Origin: Temnothorax longispinosus
Taxonomy: Eukaryota; Arthropoda; Insecta; Hymenoptera; Formicidae
DNA length: 64,000 nt
Direction of reading: 5' to 3'
NCBI RefSeq assembly: GCF_030848805.1
Contig: NC_092365.1
Location: 19,087,049 to 19,151,048 of the forward strand
Position 1 is the first letter of the stretch. Each line of letters begins with the position of its first letter. The notes beneath the pieces are model-generated. The model saw only the letters and a program-made list of their open reading frames with translations, searched no databases and was not told where the DNA came from. Shown here piece after piece: positions 53,601 through 64,000 of this stretch. The position numbers and the translations under genes were made by a program.

Positions 53601-54790
53601 GTTTACATAGTTAAATTTTTCTTATGTCGCTCAAGCCACATCCTGAGAGAGTTTCTGGTTTATTAATATCTTCACTGTACCTAGGGATACACAGCATGTT
53701 TATATGAAAAATGGACGACTTGTTCTACTTCTATTCCTGTGAACGGATATGTAGGCATAAATACATGAAAAGTTTTTCTCCACGCTGAGAGATGGAATCT
53801 TCATATATTATTTATCTTCATATATTACTGATTCGATCTTGAATCTATTCAGGATAAGTTCAACAAGTGATAAAGAGAAAGAAAGAAAAAGAGGTATGAT
53901 TTGCAAATTTAAAAGGCTTAATCAAGAAACGTTAACTAAGAAACATATTGTATCGTTAATAGTAAACTCTAAATAAATTCACTGGCATAAAGGACAAAAC
54001 TTTAATTCCACGTGCAATTCTATGTTAGAGCAACGATTTTGAAGGAAGCTATCAAGTCGTGAAAACCGCAAAACCGGAGCATTATTTGAGGTTACCGATG
54101 GAGACGGGAAATACATAACCGTTACTGCAGCGTATCAACGCTGTTAGCTGTAGTTGATTATTCGAGTCGACACGAATTGTCTATCGACTTTAATTAGAAT
54201 CAGCAGGGAGTGTAACTGACATTCCCGATGCAGACTAAAGGTGATTACGTGACGAGTGTCCGCGGCCGGTAATTGCTGGTTCTGGAACGTGCGTTCGTTT
54301 TAGTGCGAATAACATTACATGCGTGTGCCGGCGCACGCGTTTGTTCAGTGTCGTGATCGGATAACAAGAATCTAGATAACGCAATCGTACACCCTGTCGA
54401 CATTGCCACTCCGTCTATTACGTCATGACGTATCCAATTGCGTCAAGTATTTTTCAACGATTGATCGTCTATCGACAGATCCTCGCGACTCGTGATCTGT
54501 CCCGTACCAGACGTTATTATCAGTAGCAGAATTCGTATGTCTGGCTATTGTCTAAATAGGGCGAAAACTGGCATCTCGCTTTTAATATCGCCCGCAGACG
54601 CGTGAATTTACATCGAGATACAACAGGCACGATCCGCACGATACATAAAACGGTGTAAAAAAGATCTTACACGAAAATAAAAAAATAATCACCCATCACC
54701 GTATTTCTTTCTCATAAAGAATCGCAATCTCTGCTTAAATTTTCTGCTTTATATGTAAATTTTCGTTCTAATACCTGGGCATAACTAACA
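50661..54790. other. GC-rich block, then AT-rich DNA
   Basis: 50690-51310 is CpG-rich with three overlapping plus-strand frames, a sign of composition rather than coding. 51310-52630 and 53110-54050 are mostly AT-rich; 52700-53110 is mixed. A 14-bp pair ATCTTCATATATTA lies at 53797-53810 and 53814-53827. Confidence 0.5.
53392..53421 (+). repeat. (AGAATTAAAT)3 tandem repeat
   Basis: Three perfect 10-bp copies. The array sits between AAAAGAATT on the left and AATTCTTTT on the right, so its ends also form an inverted repeat. Confidence 0.9.
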
Positions 54791-56747
54791 CAGTTCTGTT
54801 CTAATGGCGAATAAGCTCGTTCCTTGTCTCGATTCATCAACCAATAACGATCGTACTTCGAAGATTCCTCGGTCGATACCGGATGATCAACGAAAAGACG
54901 ATGGTGCCCAACCGAGCGCGTCTTTAATTACTGTCACCGAATATTTCCAGATTAACGGCCTGCGGCGCGCCTCGGTAGCCGAAATGTACGGCAAAACGAC
55001 GATCTCGGCGCGCTCCGAAATAAGCGGCTGCACGGCAAATCGCGTGTAAAAATTTACGTCCATTCGCTTCGGTCGGGTGGTGGATATACGTGAGTTCGCG
55101 CGCGCGATATTCGCACAACGAGCCAGCCCAAGGGAAAAAAAGGACCGGCACGCCGCGCCGGGAGGAAGGCAGGAAGAGCATATCACCGAGCATAATAAGA
55201 TGCAAGGTATGCAACGTCGACGCGCTCCTCGTGTATATATATAGATATGCGGGGAAAGACGGGCGTGCGTATCACGCCCGATATCAGTATGCAAGCCGAG
55301 GCATCGCCCGATCATAATTAGCATTTAATTAATTCGACTAATGTGCGAAACGCGTTGATATTTACGACGAGACGAAGCGAGGCGAGCTCGTACGCCCAAC
55401 GAGCGGATCCCTCCGCCCTCCGTCCTTCTTGCCACCTCGTCTTTCGCCACTCGACTATACCCGCGCTGGTCACGAACTATAGACACCCCGATCACGTAGA
55501 TTGATCGATTTACGAGGGCTCGCGGCGGCGCAAAAAGTTGTCCGTGCCGCGTGGAGGAACGCAATTAATTCCGCTAAAATCTCGAAAAACTGGCGCGGGG
55601 AAAGCGCGTTTAATTTCGCCAAAGCGCGAAAGGATTTAAGCCGCTTCGGTAATTGACACGCGAGTTGAATTCACGTTCGTCAAAGAGCTCTAAAAATGCG
55701 GGAATTGGATCGCTGTTGAAAGTACCGACAGTTTAGTAAATACGAGTGTGATAGTAACAGGCATAGTAAAAATTTTCGTGTTCGCAAACACTCGTGAATA
55801 ACGAAAATAAATCATGATAAGCTGTAATATTACGCAAAATTTTTCTTCAGCAATAATCTACGTGGATTCTTTTAATTATTGTATTTACTAATGCCGCAAA
55901 GTAAAAAAAAGTTATCCACAAAATTACGTTCCAGTGATTCACACGCAAATATAAACGTCCTAAATTCGAGTTTTCATGAATCCAGAATTTCTGAAAAAAA
56001 AAAAAGGTATCTAGAAATGTTACAATGTCCACAGTGCAATCTAATTAATTCCGCTACAAAGCATTTAATACAAATCATAATCCTGATGTACGAATAGATT
56101 AAAATGCAGCTTAATTCGTCAAATCGTATCGATGAAACCAAAAGATTTTGCAGGAAAACTATTTTTATATTATATCTAGATATTTTCTAAATAAAATATC
56201 TAAAATTGAAAACTGAAAAGTCACATGAACAAATTTAAATAAAAGAAACTAAATGGATTCAATAAAAATCTCCGGCGAGGATTCTGTTAGTGAAAAGGTG
56301 AGGGAAAAAAAAGTCGTACATTAGAAGAACATATCGACAGTAAAATAGACGAATATCTTTATCGCTCGACAATCTTTAATCTACTTTTTGAGAAAAATCG
56401 TGAGAGGAAATCGACGGCGCGGCGGCGGTTGATTCCAGTCTTTACTGAATATACGAGGGTAATAGAAATGCGAGTGAGAGCGCAACTGACTGCGACAATG
56501 GACAGATACCGACAGACAGAGCAACGTGGCGGCAACGTGTGTCAGCAACAGTCGGACTCCCGTCGCACGAGGATTCTTCCCCGTGAAAGTAGCGCGCATA
56601 GTATCTTTTTGCCTGGAACAGGCATCGGACGGCGAGTCTTGAATACCTCCATTCCCACTGCTAGCACCGTCACCCCCTATCCCCATCTTCTTCAATATAC
56701 GCGGCTTCCAATCTTGGTACATCCGATCTTTCCTGCCCGCTTCTGGG

Positions 56748-56766
56748 TCTCTCTCTCTCTCTCTCT
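56748..56766 (+). repeat. (TC)n microsatellite
   Basis: Nineteen bases of TC inside a longer pyrimidine-rich stretch. Confidence 0.9.
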
Positions 56767-57360
56767 TCCTTTCTCTGTCTTTCTTTCGTACCTACGATAC
56801 GTGTTGAGTGGTCTCGCCTCGCCCTTGCACCTCTTCTCCTCCCTCTTCGGCGCGCCTTTCGCTTCCTCCTGCCACCGGTTCCTCCTTCCTCCGGCCTCTT
56901 ATAAGGACGCACAGGAAACCTGTTTATTCTTGCATCCCGCGATGGGATGCCGCGATCGGTCGAGGAGGAGGCTACAGGCGCTCGCCTTCCAACACATCGT
57001 TGCTTGTGTGCAGGCGGACCGCACTCACCGAAATCCCGCGTCCTTCGTCGTCTTTCACGACCTCCTTCTCGCCTCGGTCCTCTCTCGCCGTCTCGTACCG
57101 TCTCTCCACCACATCAGGCATGCCCATTCAAGCGCATCTTAGTGGCAAAGTTTTCACCGTTAACGCTCCTACCCGAATATTCCGCGTTGGGAAGAACTGC
57201 TGTTATACGGGCGGAATAACTTCGTCGATTATATACGCCCATGAGAGATCGGTCCGCCTCGCAGATCTCGTAGCCAGAAACGAAACGAATCCTATATTAT
57301 ATTTGAATGGAGATACAACGTCACATGTTATGAAAATAATTTTGATGAGTGTTATTCGTG

Positions 57361-57395
57361 TAATTATTCATATAATTGTTCATATAATTATTTTA
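57361..57395 (+). repeat. 12-bp AT-rich tandem repeat, three copies
   Basis: TAATTATTCATA, TAATTGTTCATA and a partial TAATTATTTTA follow one another. Confidence 0.85.
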
Positions 57396-58254
57396 CAATA
57401 AAAAAGAATATGTAATCGTTGATTCTAACACTAATAATTATTGTCAGCTATATGTATGTCGCTAAAGATAAAATTATGATTGCAAAACATGCATTATACA
57501 TTCGAAAATATTGCCTTTCTCACGGTCATCGAATTTCATAAGATAAAGTTTATAACAGGTTTTCTTTTACAAAGGGAACAGATCACAGGCAGGAGGGAAA
57601 GTTTTTTACGGGGAGTTCTCTCCGTCTTTCTCTCTCTTCACGTACTTTCGTTACGGAAATAGAAAAGTTCAAATAACGAAGAAAATGAAGGCTGCAAAAG
57701 CCAGGAACACTACGTGTCGTATCCTAGGCGCTGGCAACGAAAGAAGAACGCGTTCTAAAGGCGAAATTGACGGAGCGGACGGTCGAGATCGCACCGGGCC
57801 CGAAGAGACAAAGGGAAAAAGGAGAACAGAGAATGATGAAGGAGGGGAGAGTGAAAGAGATGAGAGAATAAGAAAAGACGAGCGCGTCGGCCCGAGTTTG
57901 GACGAGTGCGAATTCCATCGCGTCGCGATCGAGTTGCTTAGAAAGCCGGTCGCACTCTCATGCCATGGTATACCTACACGCATCTGAAGATGGCAAGATA
58001 CCATAGAAGAGGTAAATGGCAGGACGCAAGAAGACGGCAAGGGCCTGCCTTGGCCTCTCCGCGCCGGTCTATCTCTCTCTCTTTCTTCGCCTGCAGCAAG
58101 TATCGTGGCCTGTACCAGGCAACCTGTTTCACCTGACCGTGGTCAGGACGTGGCGTATGGTGCGTTAACTTGCTAGCCACGGTAACGCTGGCCAAGCTCC
58201 GTATCATGAGCAAATTATCCAGGCCGACGTTTATGCTGCAAGCGGTATATGAAT

Positions 58255-58255
58255 G

Positions 58256-58307
<52 letters not shown>

Positions 58308-58308
58308 G

Positions 58309-58345
<37 letters not shown>
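58255..58345 (+). repeat. Long interrupted (GA)n microsatellite
   Basis: About 90 bases of GA with GGG, ACA and GGGGAA interruptions. This is the longest simple repeat in the window. Confidence 0.95.
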
Positions 58346-58512
58346 AACCAAGTTTTGAGTTTCGTTTATGAGCAGTCAAGCTGTCTTTGTATACATGAGC
58401 GAGCAGTGAGAAGACTGATCCTTATAAATCACGTACAAAATGTGCTATTATTATGTTATATGTATGACACAGATTTTTCTTATTTAAGCTCGAACATAAT
58501 TTTTGAATTTAT

Positions 58513-58535
58513 ACACACACATACACACACACACA
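58513..58535 (+). repeat. (AC)n microsatellite
   Basis: ACACACAC, AT, then ACACACACACACACA. The only clear CA-type repeat in the window. Confidence 0.9.
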
Positions 58536-58717
58536 ATTTGTAATGACAAGTCAATAAAAAATTGTGTTATTTGAACCGATAATAGTATTCATATAGAATG
58601 TCCAATCAATACTCTTATTACGTTCAATGCCCTTCTCTGTAGATGTATGTAAGTACCATGGAAGAGAGAGGAATTTTACGTCGATTATACTGGTAGCGAT
58701 TGCTAGTTATAACCATC

Positions 58718-58743
58718 GCAATGTAAACACGCGATGTAAACAC
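58718..58743 (+). promoter_or_regulatory. Two forkhead-type sites in a 13-bp tandem pair
   Basis: GCAATGTAAACAC and GCGATGTAAACAC are adjacent. Each contains TGTAAACA (58722-58729, 58735-58742), the core bound by FoxA and FoxO proteins. Whether it is used is unknown. Confidence 0.3.
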
Positions 58744-60100
58744 GATCACAAAGTAGTCACGTATATTATCATCTAGCATTATCGCCGCAATCGCAAAACC
58801 AATCGAGGTAGCAAAGAAAACGAGCGAAGAAGATAATTGTTAATCGGAATTATCCGCAAAAAAATAATGGGAATACGAAACGCATGACAAAATATTACAC
58901 AGCGCGGTGACCAATTGTATTTCGAAATGCTTGGGGATAGATGCACTTAGATGCACACTTTAAAGCACAAAAGCCGGATATGCGCTGCATCAGTGTGCGT
59001 ATTAACCACAGTCGAATCTAGATTTACATTTATCCACTTTGCAGCAGCGACTGCCGGCAGCTGCTAGCAATCGGGCGTCATTGGAACCTACTAATTCACT
59101 AAACAACCATTCATATCCATCAAAACGCAGCTGCATAGTATGCGGTTGCTTATAGACTATACTTCGAGAATAACTATCGTCTTCCGCGTAGGTAGGTAGG
59201 TATATGAGCGTCCAGAATCTAAGAATGCGATAATACCCCGTAAGTTCTGCGTATTGTACCTCTTCTACCAGTCTTACATCACGCTACCGGTGTTCCTGAC
59301 TTCGACTAAAATCCACTGCGCGAAGCACATATTTTATCCTCTTTATTCCGCCGCCGTGCTGAAGCCTCTTAACGTGAAAGCCAGCGAGAGTTCGCCCGCG
59401 CGTTTGCCAGCCAGTTTCTGCTATATCGCGGTGCTTACGTGGAATCAATTATTCAAGATGTCATTAATAAAGCAGCGAAATATATATCAAGCGCGATAGA
59501 AATCGTCCGCCACGTGCAGCGTACGTGCAGCGAGTCTGCGCGGATTCGAAAGAGGTACAATTTCGTCGGTCGGACGATCACGGCGCATCTAAGCGGAAAG
59601 AGGGATGTCGGAGAGAGAACGGACAGGCGCGGGGGAAGCGAAGGAGAAATCGGCGGGAGAAGAAAGAGATTGCCGCAGCTCGGGGAACAGGAAAGACGGA
59701 GACGGCTCTGAACTCCGTGGTATCTTTGCCTACCTCCTTCGCCGATTCCACCGTTCCTTTGCTTGCACTTTGAAACAGAGGAAGTGGGCCACCGCGCTTT
59801 ATTTCCTCTCATTCGCTCTCCGCCGTCATATTCCGTTTTCGCCATCGCCGGTTCCACTTTCCGCCGTAGCGCGCGGAAAGCGGGAGCAGTAAGAGCGAAA
59901 CTTCTGCTAAATTAATTTCCAACAATTTACATATGTCGCCCGTTATCGTTATGATAACAATACGTTCGACGTCGGACTCCCGCAGACTTCCCTAAGAGGA
60001 TTTGCTCTCGCGATCGGCGGCGGTTTTGATCCGGCGAATCGATAGTGCGTTAACGATACTCGATCGCTCTAACGATTTACGCTAATTGCAATTGCTAATT

Positions 60101-60146
60101 AATTACAAATGATTCTGGGTGGTCTCGCTCAAAATCATTTGTAATT
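60101..60146. repeat. 14-bp perfect inverted repeat, 46-bp hairpin
   Basis: AATTACAAATGATT (60101-60114) pairs exactly with AATCATTTGTAATT (60133-60146) around an 18-base loop (CTGGGTGGTCTCGCTCAA). It could be a solo palindromic fragment of a DNA transposon or a small structured RNA; no other evidence separates these. Confidence 0.7.
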
Positions 60147-61180
60147 TTCCTATCTCGTCACATGTGTTCTAGTACCATGTATTTTGGAAAGTACATTGGT
60201 GATACATAAATAATACAAGCTTGTTCCTGATATTCGTAACGAAACACGATAATGAAATATAAATCGATTTAATGTTAATTAATAATTTCTATCTTAAAGC
60301 TGATATGCTACATGTTAAAGTTAAATAACAGGCTAAATGATAATTACAAAAATATATCATAATAATAGCAAGTATAATGGAAGCTCGGTGCCAATCGACA
60401 CTGAAACATGTCAATGACAGGGCACGATGGAAAATTGGATCCATTTCCGAATCCCGCGCACGATCTCCCCGGCTTGTTCAAGCGCAGTTAGGTCAGATAG
60501 TCGAACCGCATATCGCATGGGGCTACTTTATTACAGGAGGGAGAAAAGCGCAGGAAGGCGCAGGAAGGAAAAAAAGAAGACGGATCGCGTGCAATTCTCA
60601 CATTCACCACGGCCAGCCCTCGTCCAACTGAGAGCTTCTCAAAGAATCACTTTTTCAAATTAACTTGGCTGAGCCAGACTAGGTATTCAAACTTGCGAAA
60701 GGCATTCACGGTACAGTGAATTTTTTACGGTAAAGTAAAGTTTAATCGTAAAAGTAAGACTCGATCGTAAAATTTTCCACACTGTAATGCGCGTTGTCTT
60801 TTGAGGCGAGTGTGTATTCCGCTACTCTGACACGATTGTATGCCGGCGGGTGGGGCCGGGAAAGAGATGACGAGTAAAAAGCTGCGTGTAAAATTTCAAT
60901 CTCGTTTCAGCGTTTACGTTTTTCTGCTTGTCGTGCGGCCGGGGGCTTGGATAAACGCGAAACTATTCGTTAGAGTGAATGTACGTAAATACGGCGCCGC
61001 AGCGTTTGCACAGCGAAGAACGGTGCGCCAATGTGTAATTAAGAAAGGGCGCTGCTTGTAAGCGTACAAGCGGCACAGAGAACCGAATGGAATACGGTTT
61101 TGCGGCTTTCTCTTTCCCGCGGAGTTTCGCGACTTGTTTGTTGTCCAATCCTTTCGGAGGTAGGTATCGCGGTCTTTTTG

Positions 61181-63735
61181 GAGACCCGTCCCCCGTCCAT
61201 CCCGCCCCCGTCCATCCCGTCCTGCCCCCTCGCCTACCCTTGTTCCCTAACTCTCCGCGATAGAACGCGTCGGATCGACCAATTGCCAATTGGCCGAGGT
61301 CTACCTGCAATTGATAAAGGCTACAGTTGAATGGTACGAGCGAGTGTATCGAGTGGCCCGAATAACAATAGACGGCTGGACGAAGAATAAACGAGCTTAC
61401 TATCGCTCTTTGCTGCAACCCGCGCTCCGTCTCCCCCGTCTGTCCTTCAAGTCTCAGGCTTTTTGTCTGTGTTCTTTGCCTCTCGTCTCGCTTACCGCGC
61501 ACGTTCGACAACGTCTCTACTTAACTTGCAATACGTCTGTCCGCGCGTACCGCGGTAAACACCAAGACGACACCCTATAACATAATCAGTCCGTAATGTA
61601 TTTATCGGACCATTCCGGAGACAATGCCCATTGTGCGGTAGGTACTTGTTTTCGCGCGACTATAGCGGCACATGGTTAGTTACCGCGGACATGAGCCCGG
61701 CAAATATACAATTGGATGAATATTTATCGCAACATTTCTCTGGCAATCCCTATAGCTTGCCCGGCAATTAATAAAAATAAGAATAAACAGTGGCGCACTT
61801 TCTGCATATCTGAGATAATGAAATATAAAGTCAACACGATGTGTATATAAAATGCAATATAAAGCGTTAAGAATAGTCTATACATATATATGGTACTACA
61901 GTTGTCTCGTTAAAGTTTCTCTGGCAAAAGTACTTCCAAGTTTTCATTTTTCTACTATATAAACTCCGCATCTTGCTGAAGATACACATATCTCCTTTAT
62001 TCCGCTATGAAATAAGGAATAAGGGAGACGCAAGATGACAGATTTCCCCTCGATTGTTCTTTTGGCGCAAGCGTACCGTAACTTGAAAACAGACAATTTG
62101 CCTCTCTCTCGTCCTGCTACAGACAATTGTATGTCGAGCAGCTGTATCGCGTTGAGCTATTCACGACCTATCTGCGAAACATAATAGCTGTGCCATGTAT
62201 CCGACGGACATTTCAGACGCAATATATTGCGCCTCATGGCATTAGTCGGAACGCCATTAAGCTGCCAATGCTTAGTTGCCGCGCGAACAAAGTTAGCGAT
62301 GCGACTCACGCATAAATGAGTTTCAATACTTCCATATTTCTTCGGAATTGCTTCTTTGGAGGCGGATCAACGACACGAGATCGAGTGAGCTTCAATATTT
62401 CAGTCGCATCTATCGGATACATCCTGAAGCTACTTCCTCCGCTTTTATGAAACTTCGGAAAAAGAGAACAGTAAATAAGCTCACTTTTACTCGAGCGCCC
62501 GGCGCTCGCTCGTAAAGGTCTTCTTCCGTGTCTTCTATTCCCCGTTACGATACAATAAATATGTAAATGAAATAAGATATCGGTAATAAAAGGATTTGCC
62601 CAAGCGTCTCTTGCTCGCTTAAATTTGTTCGCATTTTCATGAATAATTTCATGACGCCATGACGAAACTTCATTTCCACCCGTTACTTGTACAGCTGGAC
62701 GACTCACAATTAAACAAGATTGGAATCAAATAAAGGCAAACAAAGATTTTACTTTATATTGAAAAACACAATACAGATTATGATTCTACAAAATCATCGT
62801 AATTCAAAGACATTTTTGCATTATGATTGTTGCTTTTTCCTTTGAATCATGATTTATTCAATTTATTCTATATATTTTTTTGGAGTGTCGCACCGATCAC
62901 CAATGAAATAATCAGTACGAAATACTTGGCAAATATTTCGTAAGTCTTATTAAGAATCTACATTGCAGTTACATATCAATTCGTCATTATGTAAGAAGAC
63001 AGACCAGTTCCAAAATACTCCGGCGCGGTGTAACCCTTTTATGCGCCGTGCTCTGATTTCAAGAAGCTCCAAGGGCGATAAGGATCGCCACTTTTACCAG
63101 AATGCCGGCTTCGTGACTCCGGGACGCAGTTCTACAAAGTATCTTTCTCTCAGAGCCACTTCGGCGCGCGATCGAATTACGAGAATGCACTTTTCTCGTG
63201 CGATCGAAAGGGCTAACACATCTCCGGAATGAAATTTACTGAAATTTACTGAATAGAAACAAACTCGAGCAAAGAAGTACAAGAATCGTTTAATACTGAT
63301 AAAGAAATAACGAAAAAATTGTTATGTGCGTATGTAAGAAAAATATTGTCGCACCATTCAATTACGGCAATTATTTGACCATCTGTTGTCACGATGTTAA
63401 TGACATAAAAGAACAGAATTACTTCCACTTATTTTATCGATTGTTTATTTCTCTATCTGATCGTATCAAATAAAATATATATTATATTATATTTTTAGCA
63501 TCACCTAATCCACAAGCTACGCTATCGAGAGAAAGTTCGGCGGAGATCACTATCGCCGAGAAAATGACTCATGTCATTGAGAATCAAAACGAAGCAGCTT
63601 CCGCGGAGAGATGCAGAGAATTTTGCCTCGCTCTCTCATCGTGCCATATTCGGTGATATCGAAGTTTCCGCAGGAACGGACGTTCTGTGAGATATGAGTT
63701 CGCGAACTGTCGTCGAATCCGGCATCGTCCACCGA
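61181..63735. other. GC-rich piece, then AT-rich DNA
   Basis: 61181-61720 is GC-rich and includes the 15-bp C-rich duplication. A 12-bp hairpin with one mismatch (CTCCTTTATTCC/GGAATAAGGGAG) lies at 61992-62027. 62720-63000 and 63240-63490 are AT-rich. GAAATTTACT occurs twice at about 63231-63251. No gene recognised. Confidence 0.5.
61190..61219 (+). repeat. Two perfect copies of a 15-bp C-rich unit
   Basis: CCCCCGTCCATCCCG occurs at 61190-61204 and 61205-61219 and is followed by TCCTGCCCC. The minus strand has several G-tracts of three or more, so a G-quadruplex is possible. Confidence 0.9.
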
Positions 63736-63738
63736 CGC

Positions 63739-63765
63739 CGTCGTCGTCGTCGTCGTCGTCGTCGT
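63739..63765 (+). repeat. (CGT)9 trinucleotide repeat
   Basis: CGT/ACG repeat followed by TGACGTCGTCGAC. On the minus strand it would read as poly-Thr in one frame, but that frame has no ATG start. Confidence 0.9.
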
Positions 63766-63828
63766 TGACGTCGTCGACAAAATAAAATCTGCCAGATTAC
63801 GGAGCCTGCAGGCAGTATGAGAGCGCTC

Positions 63829-63860
63829 TATAAAAGCAGACGATGACCGTGGGTCGCATA
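63829..63860 (+). promoter_or_regulatory. Candidate TATA-type core promoter at the right edge
   Basis: CTATAAAAGC matches the insect TATA consensus fully (TATAAAA at 63829-63835). A CA dinucleotide at 63857-63858 lies 29 bp from the first T, the usual distance to a start site, though the surrounding bases do not match a strong initiator. A CpG-containing GC-richer block precedes it. The transcript would run out of the window to the right; no ATG-led frame of note begins before the end. Confidence 0.3.
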
Positions 63861-64000
63861 TTGCAACCCGAATCCTTTCGCTCTTTTCTTTCGAATAAAA
63901 AGAAGCACAGTGAGCGAATCTGTGCCTGATCGCCTGATTGTCTGTACCTAACGTCGATCATATCTGTGGCATCTGTGCCACCGATTTTTTACACGTGTCA

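Larger units (their letters stand above)
54791..58254. other. Three GC-rich islands with pyrimidine-rich tracts
   Basis: 54790-55700 is CpG-rich with opposed frames (81 codons plus, 145 codons minus) that match nothing. 55700-56370 is AT-rich. 56400-57260 is pyrimidine-rich on the plus strand; such DNA lacks stops on that strand and explains the 237-codon frame there, which begins at TTG. 57660-58240 is GC-rich. Confidence 0.45.
58346..61180. other. Mixed non-coding stretch
   Basis: 58350-59280 is mixed with the CA repeat and forkhead pair listed separately, and a short (GGTA)n at 59188-59203. 59390-59900 and 60380-61180 are GC-richer with overlapping frames but no recognisable protein. Confidence 0.5.

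Noticed and set aside
54887..55324. 145-codon minus-strand ATG frame opposite an 81-codon plus-strand ATG frame
   Set aside because: Opposed open frames in CpG-rich DNA are expected by chance, and neither resembles a known protein.
56429..57142. 237-codon open frame, the longest in the window
   Set aside because: It starts at TTG, lies in pyrimidine-rich DNA where stops are rare on that strand, and reads as Ser/Leu/Pro/Arg low complexity with overlapping open frames beside it.
60963..61511. 182-codon minus-strand frame
   Set aside because: It starts at TTG, lies in GC-rich DNA, includes a Gly/Trp/Thr-rich part made by the 15-bp C-rich duplication, and matches no family I know.
63498..63652. 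Possible internal exon after TATTTTTAG with three Cys near its end and a GTGATA donor
   Set aside because: About 50 open codons is common by chance, the pyrimidine tract is weak and the donor is poor.
1..64000. tRNA, rRNA, common insect microRNAs and CRISPR arrays
   Set aside because: Looked for the GGTTCGANTCC-type B box on both strands, for well-known mature microRNA sequences, and for regularly spaced repeats with unique spacers; none was convincing. Covariance-model searches would be decisive.

Overview
This window looks like gene-poor nuclear DNA from an arthropod, most likely a hymenopteran insect such as an ant. It has no dense coding on either strand and stops are frequent in all six frames. 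Microsatellites are common and almost all are GA/TC. Several short hairpin elements look like MITEs. CpG is not depleted: many stretches are CpG-rich, one extremely so. The organism call is an inference from these general properties. I recognise no protein family, so the taxon is not proven.

Layout. AT-rich lowland (long poly-A/T-like stretches) alternates with GC-richer islands, roughly 0.4-1.5 kb each. Islands lie near 0.5-1.1, 4.3-5.4, 8.6-9.2, 12.2-13.5, 16.7-18.1, 19.6-20.0, 24.5-25.0, 26.2-27.5, 30.5-31.5, 34.8-35.6, 38.2-39.5, 40.4-41.2, 43.6-44.2, 48.9-49.4, 50.7-51.3, 54.8-55.7, 56.4-57.3, 57.7-58.2, 59.3-59.9, 60.4-61.7 and 63.5-64.0 kb. The long open frames sit in these islands or in low-complexity tracts and look like chance. 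Many of the longest lack an ATG start.

Mobile DNA. Four inverted-repeat elements stand out: a 185-bp nested palindrome at 1956-2140, a roughly 240-bp element at 30132-30367, a 126-bp element with a perfect 24-bp terminal repeat at 46282-46407, and a 139-bp hairpin at 47540-47678 flanked by TTA on both sides (PIF/Harbinger-like target duplication). None encodes a transposase, so all would need a partner elsewhere in the genome to have moved.

Possible gene parts. The best coding candidate is a first exon at 43951-44025: an ATG in good context after an in-frame stop, a textbook signal peptide, and then a strong splice donor (GTGAGA). If real, it starts a secreted or membrane protein whose other exons lie across a long intron or beyond the window. 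A clean TATA box at 63829-63835 is a second, independent hint of a transcription unit, entering at the right edge.

Possible regulatory DNA. Three CACGTG E-boxes in 107 bp with a nuclear-receptor DR1-like site (2669-2788), three AGGTCA-type half-sites in DR4 spacing (8169-8198), and two forkhead sites 13 bp apart (58718-58743) are the clearest motif clusters. I see no convincing tRNA, rRNA, known microRNA or CRISPR array. I do not see a recognisable new system; the most rewarding follow-ups are the signal-peptide exon, the motif clusters and the hairpin elements.
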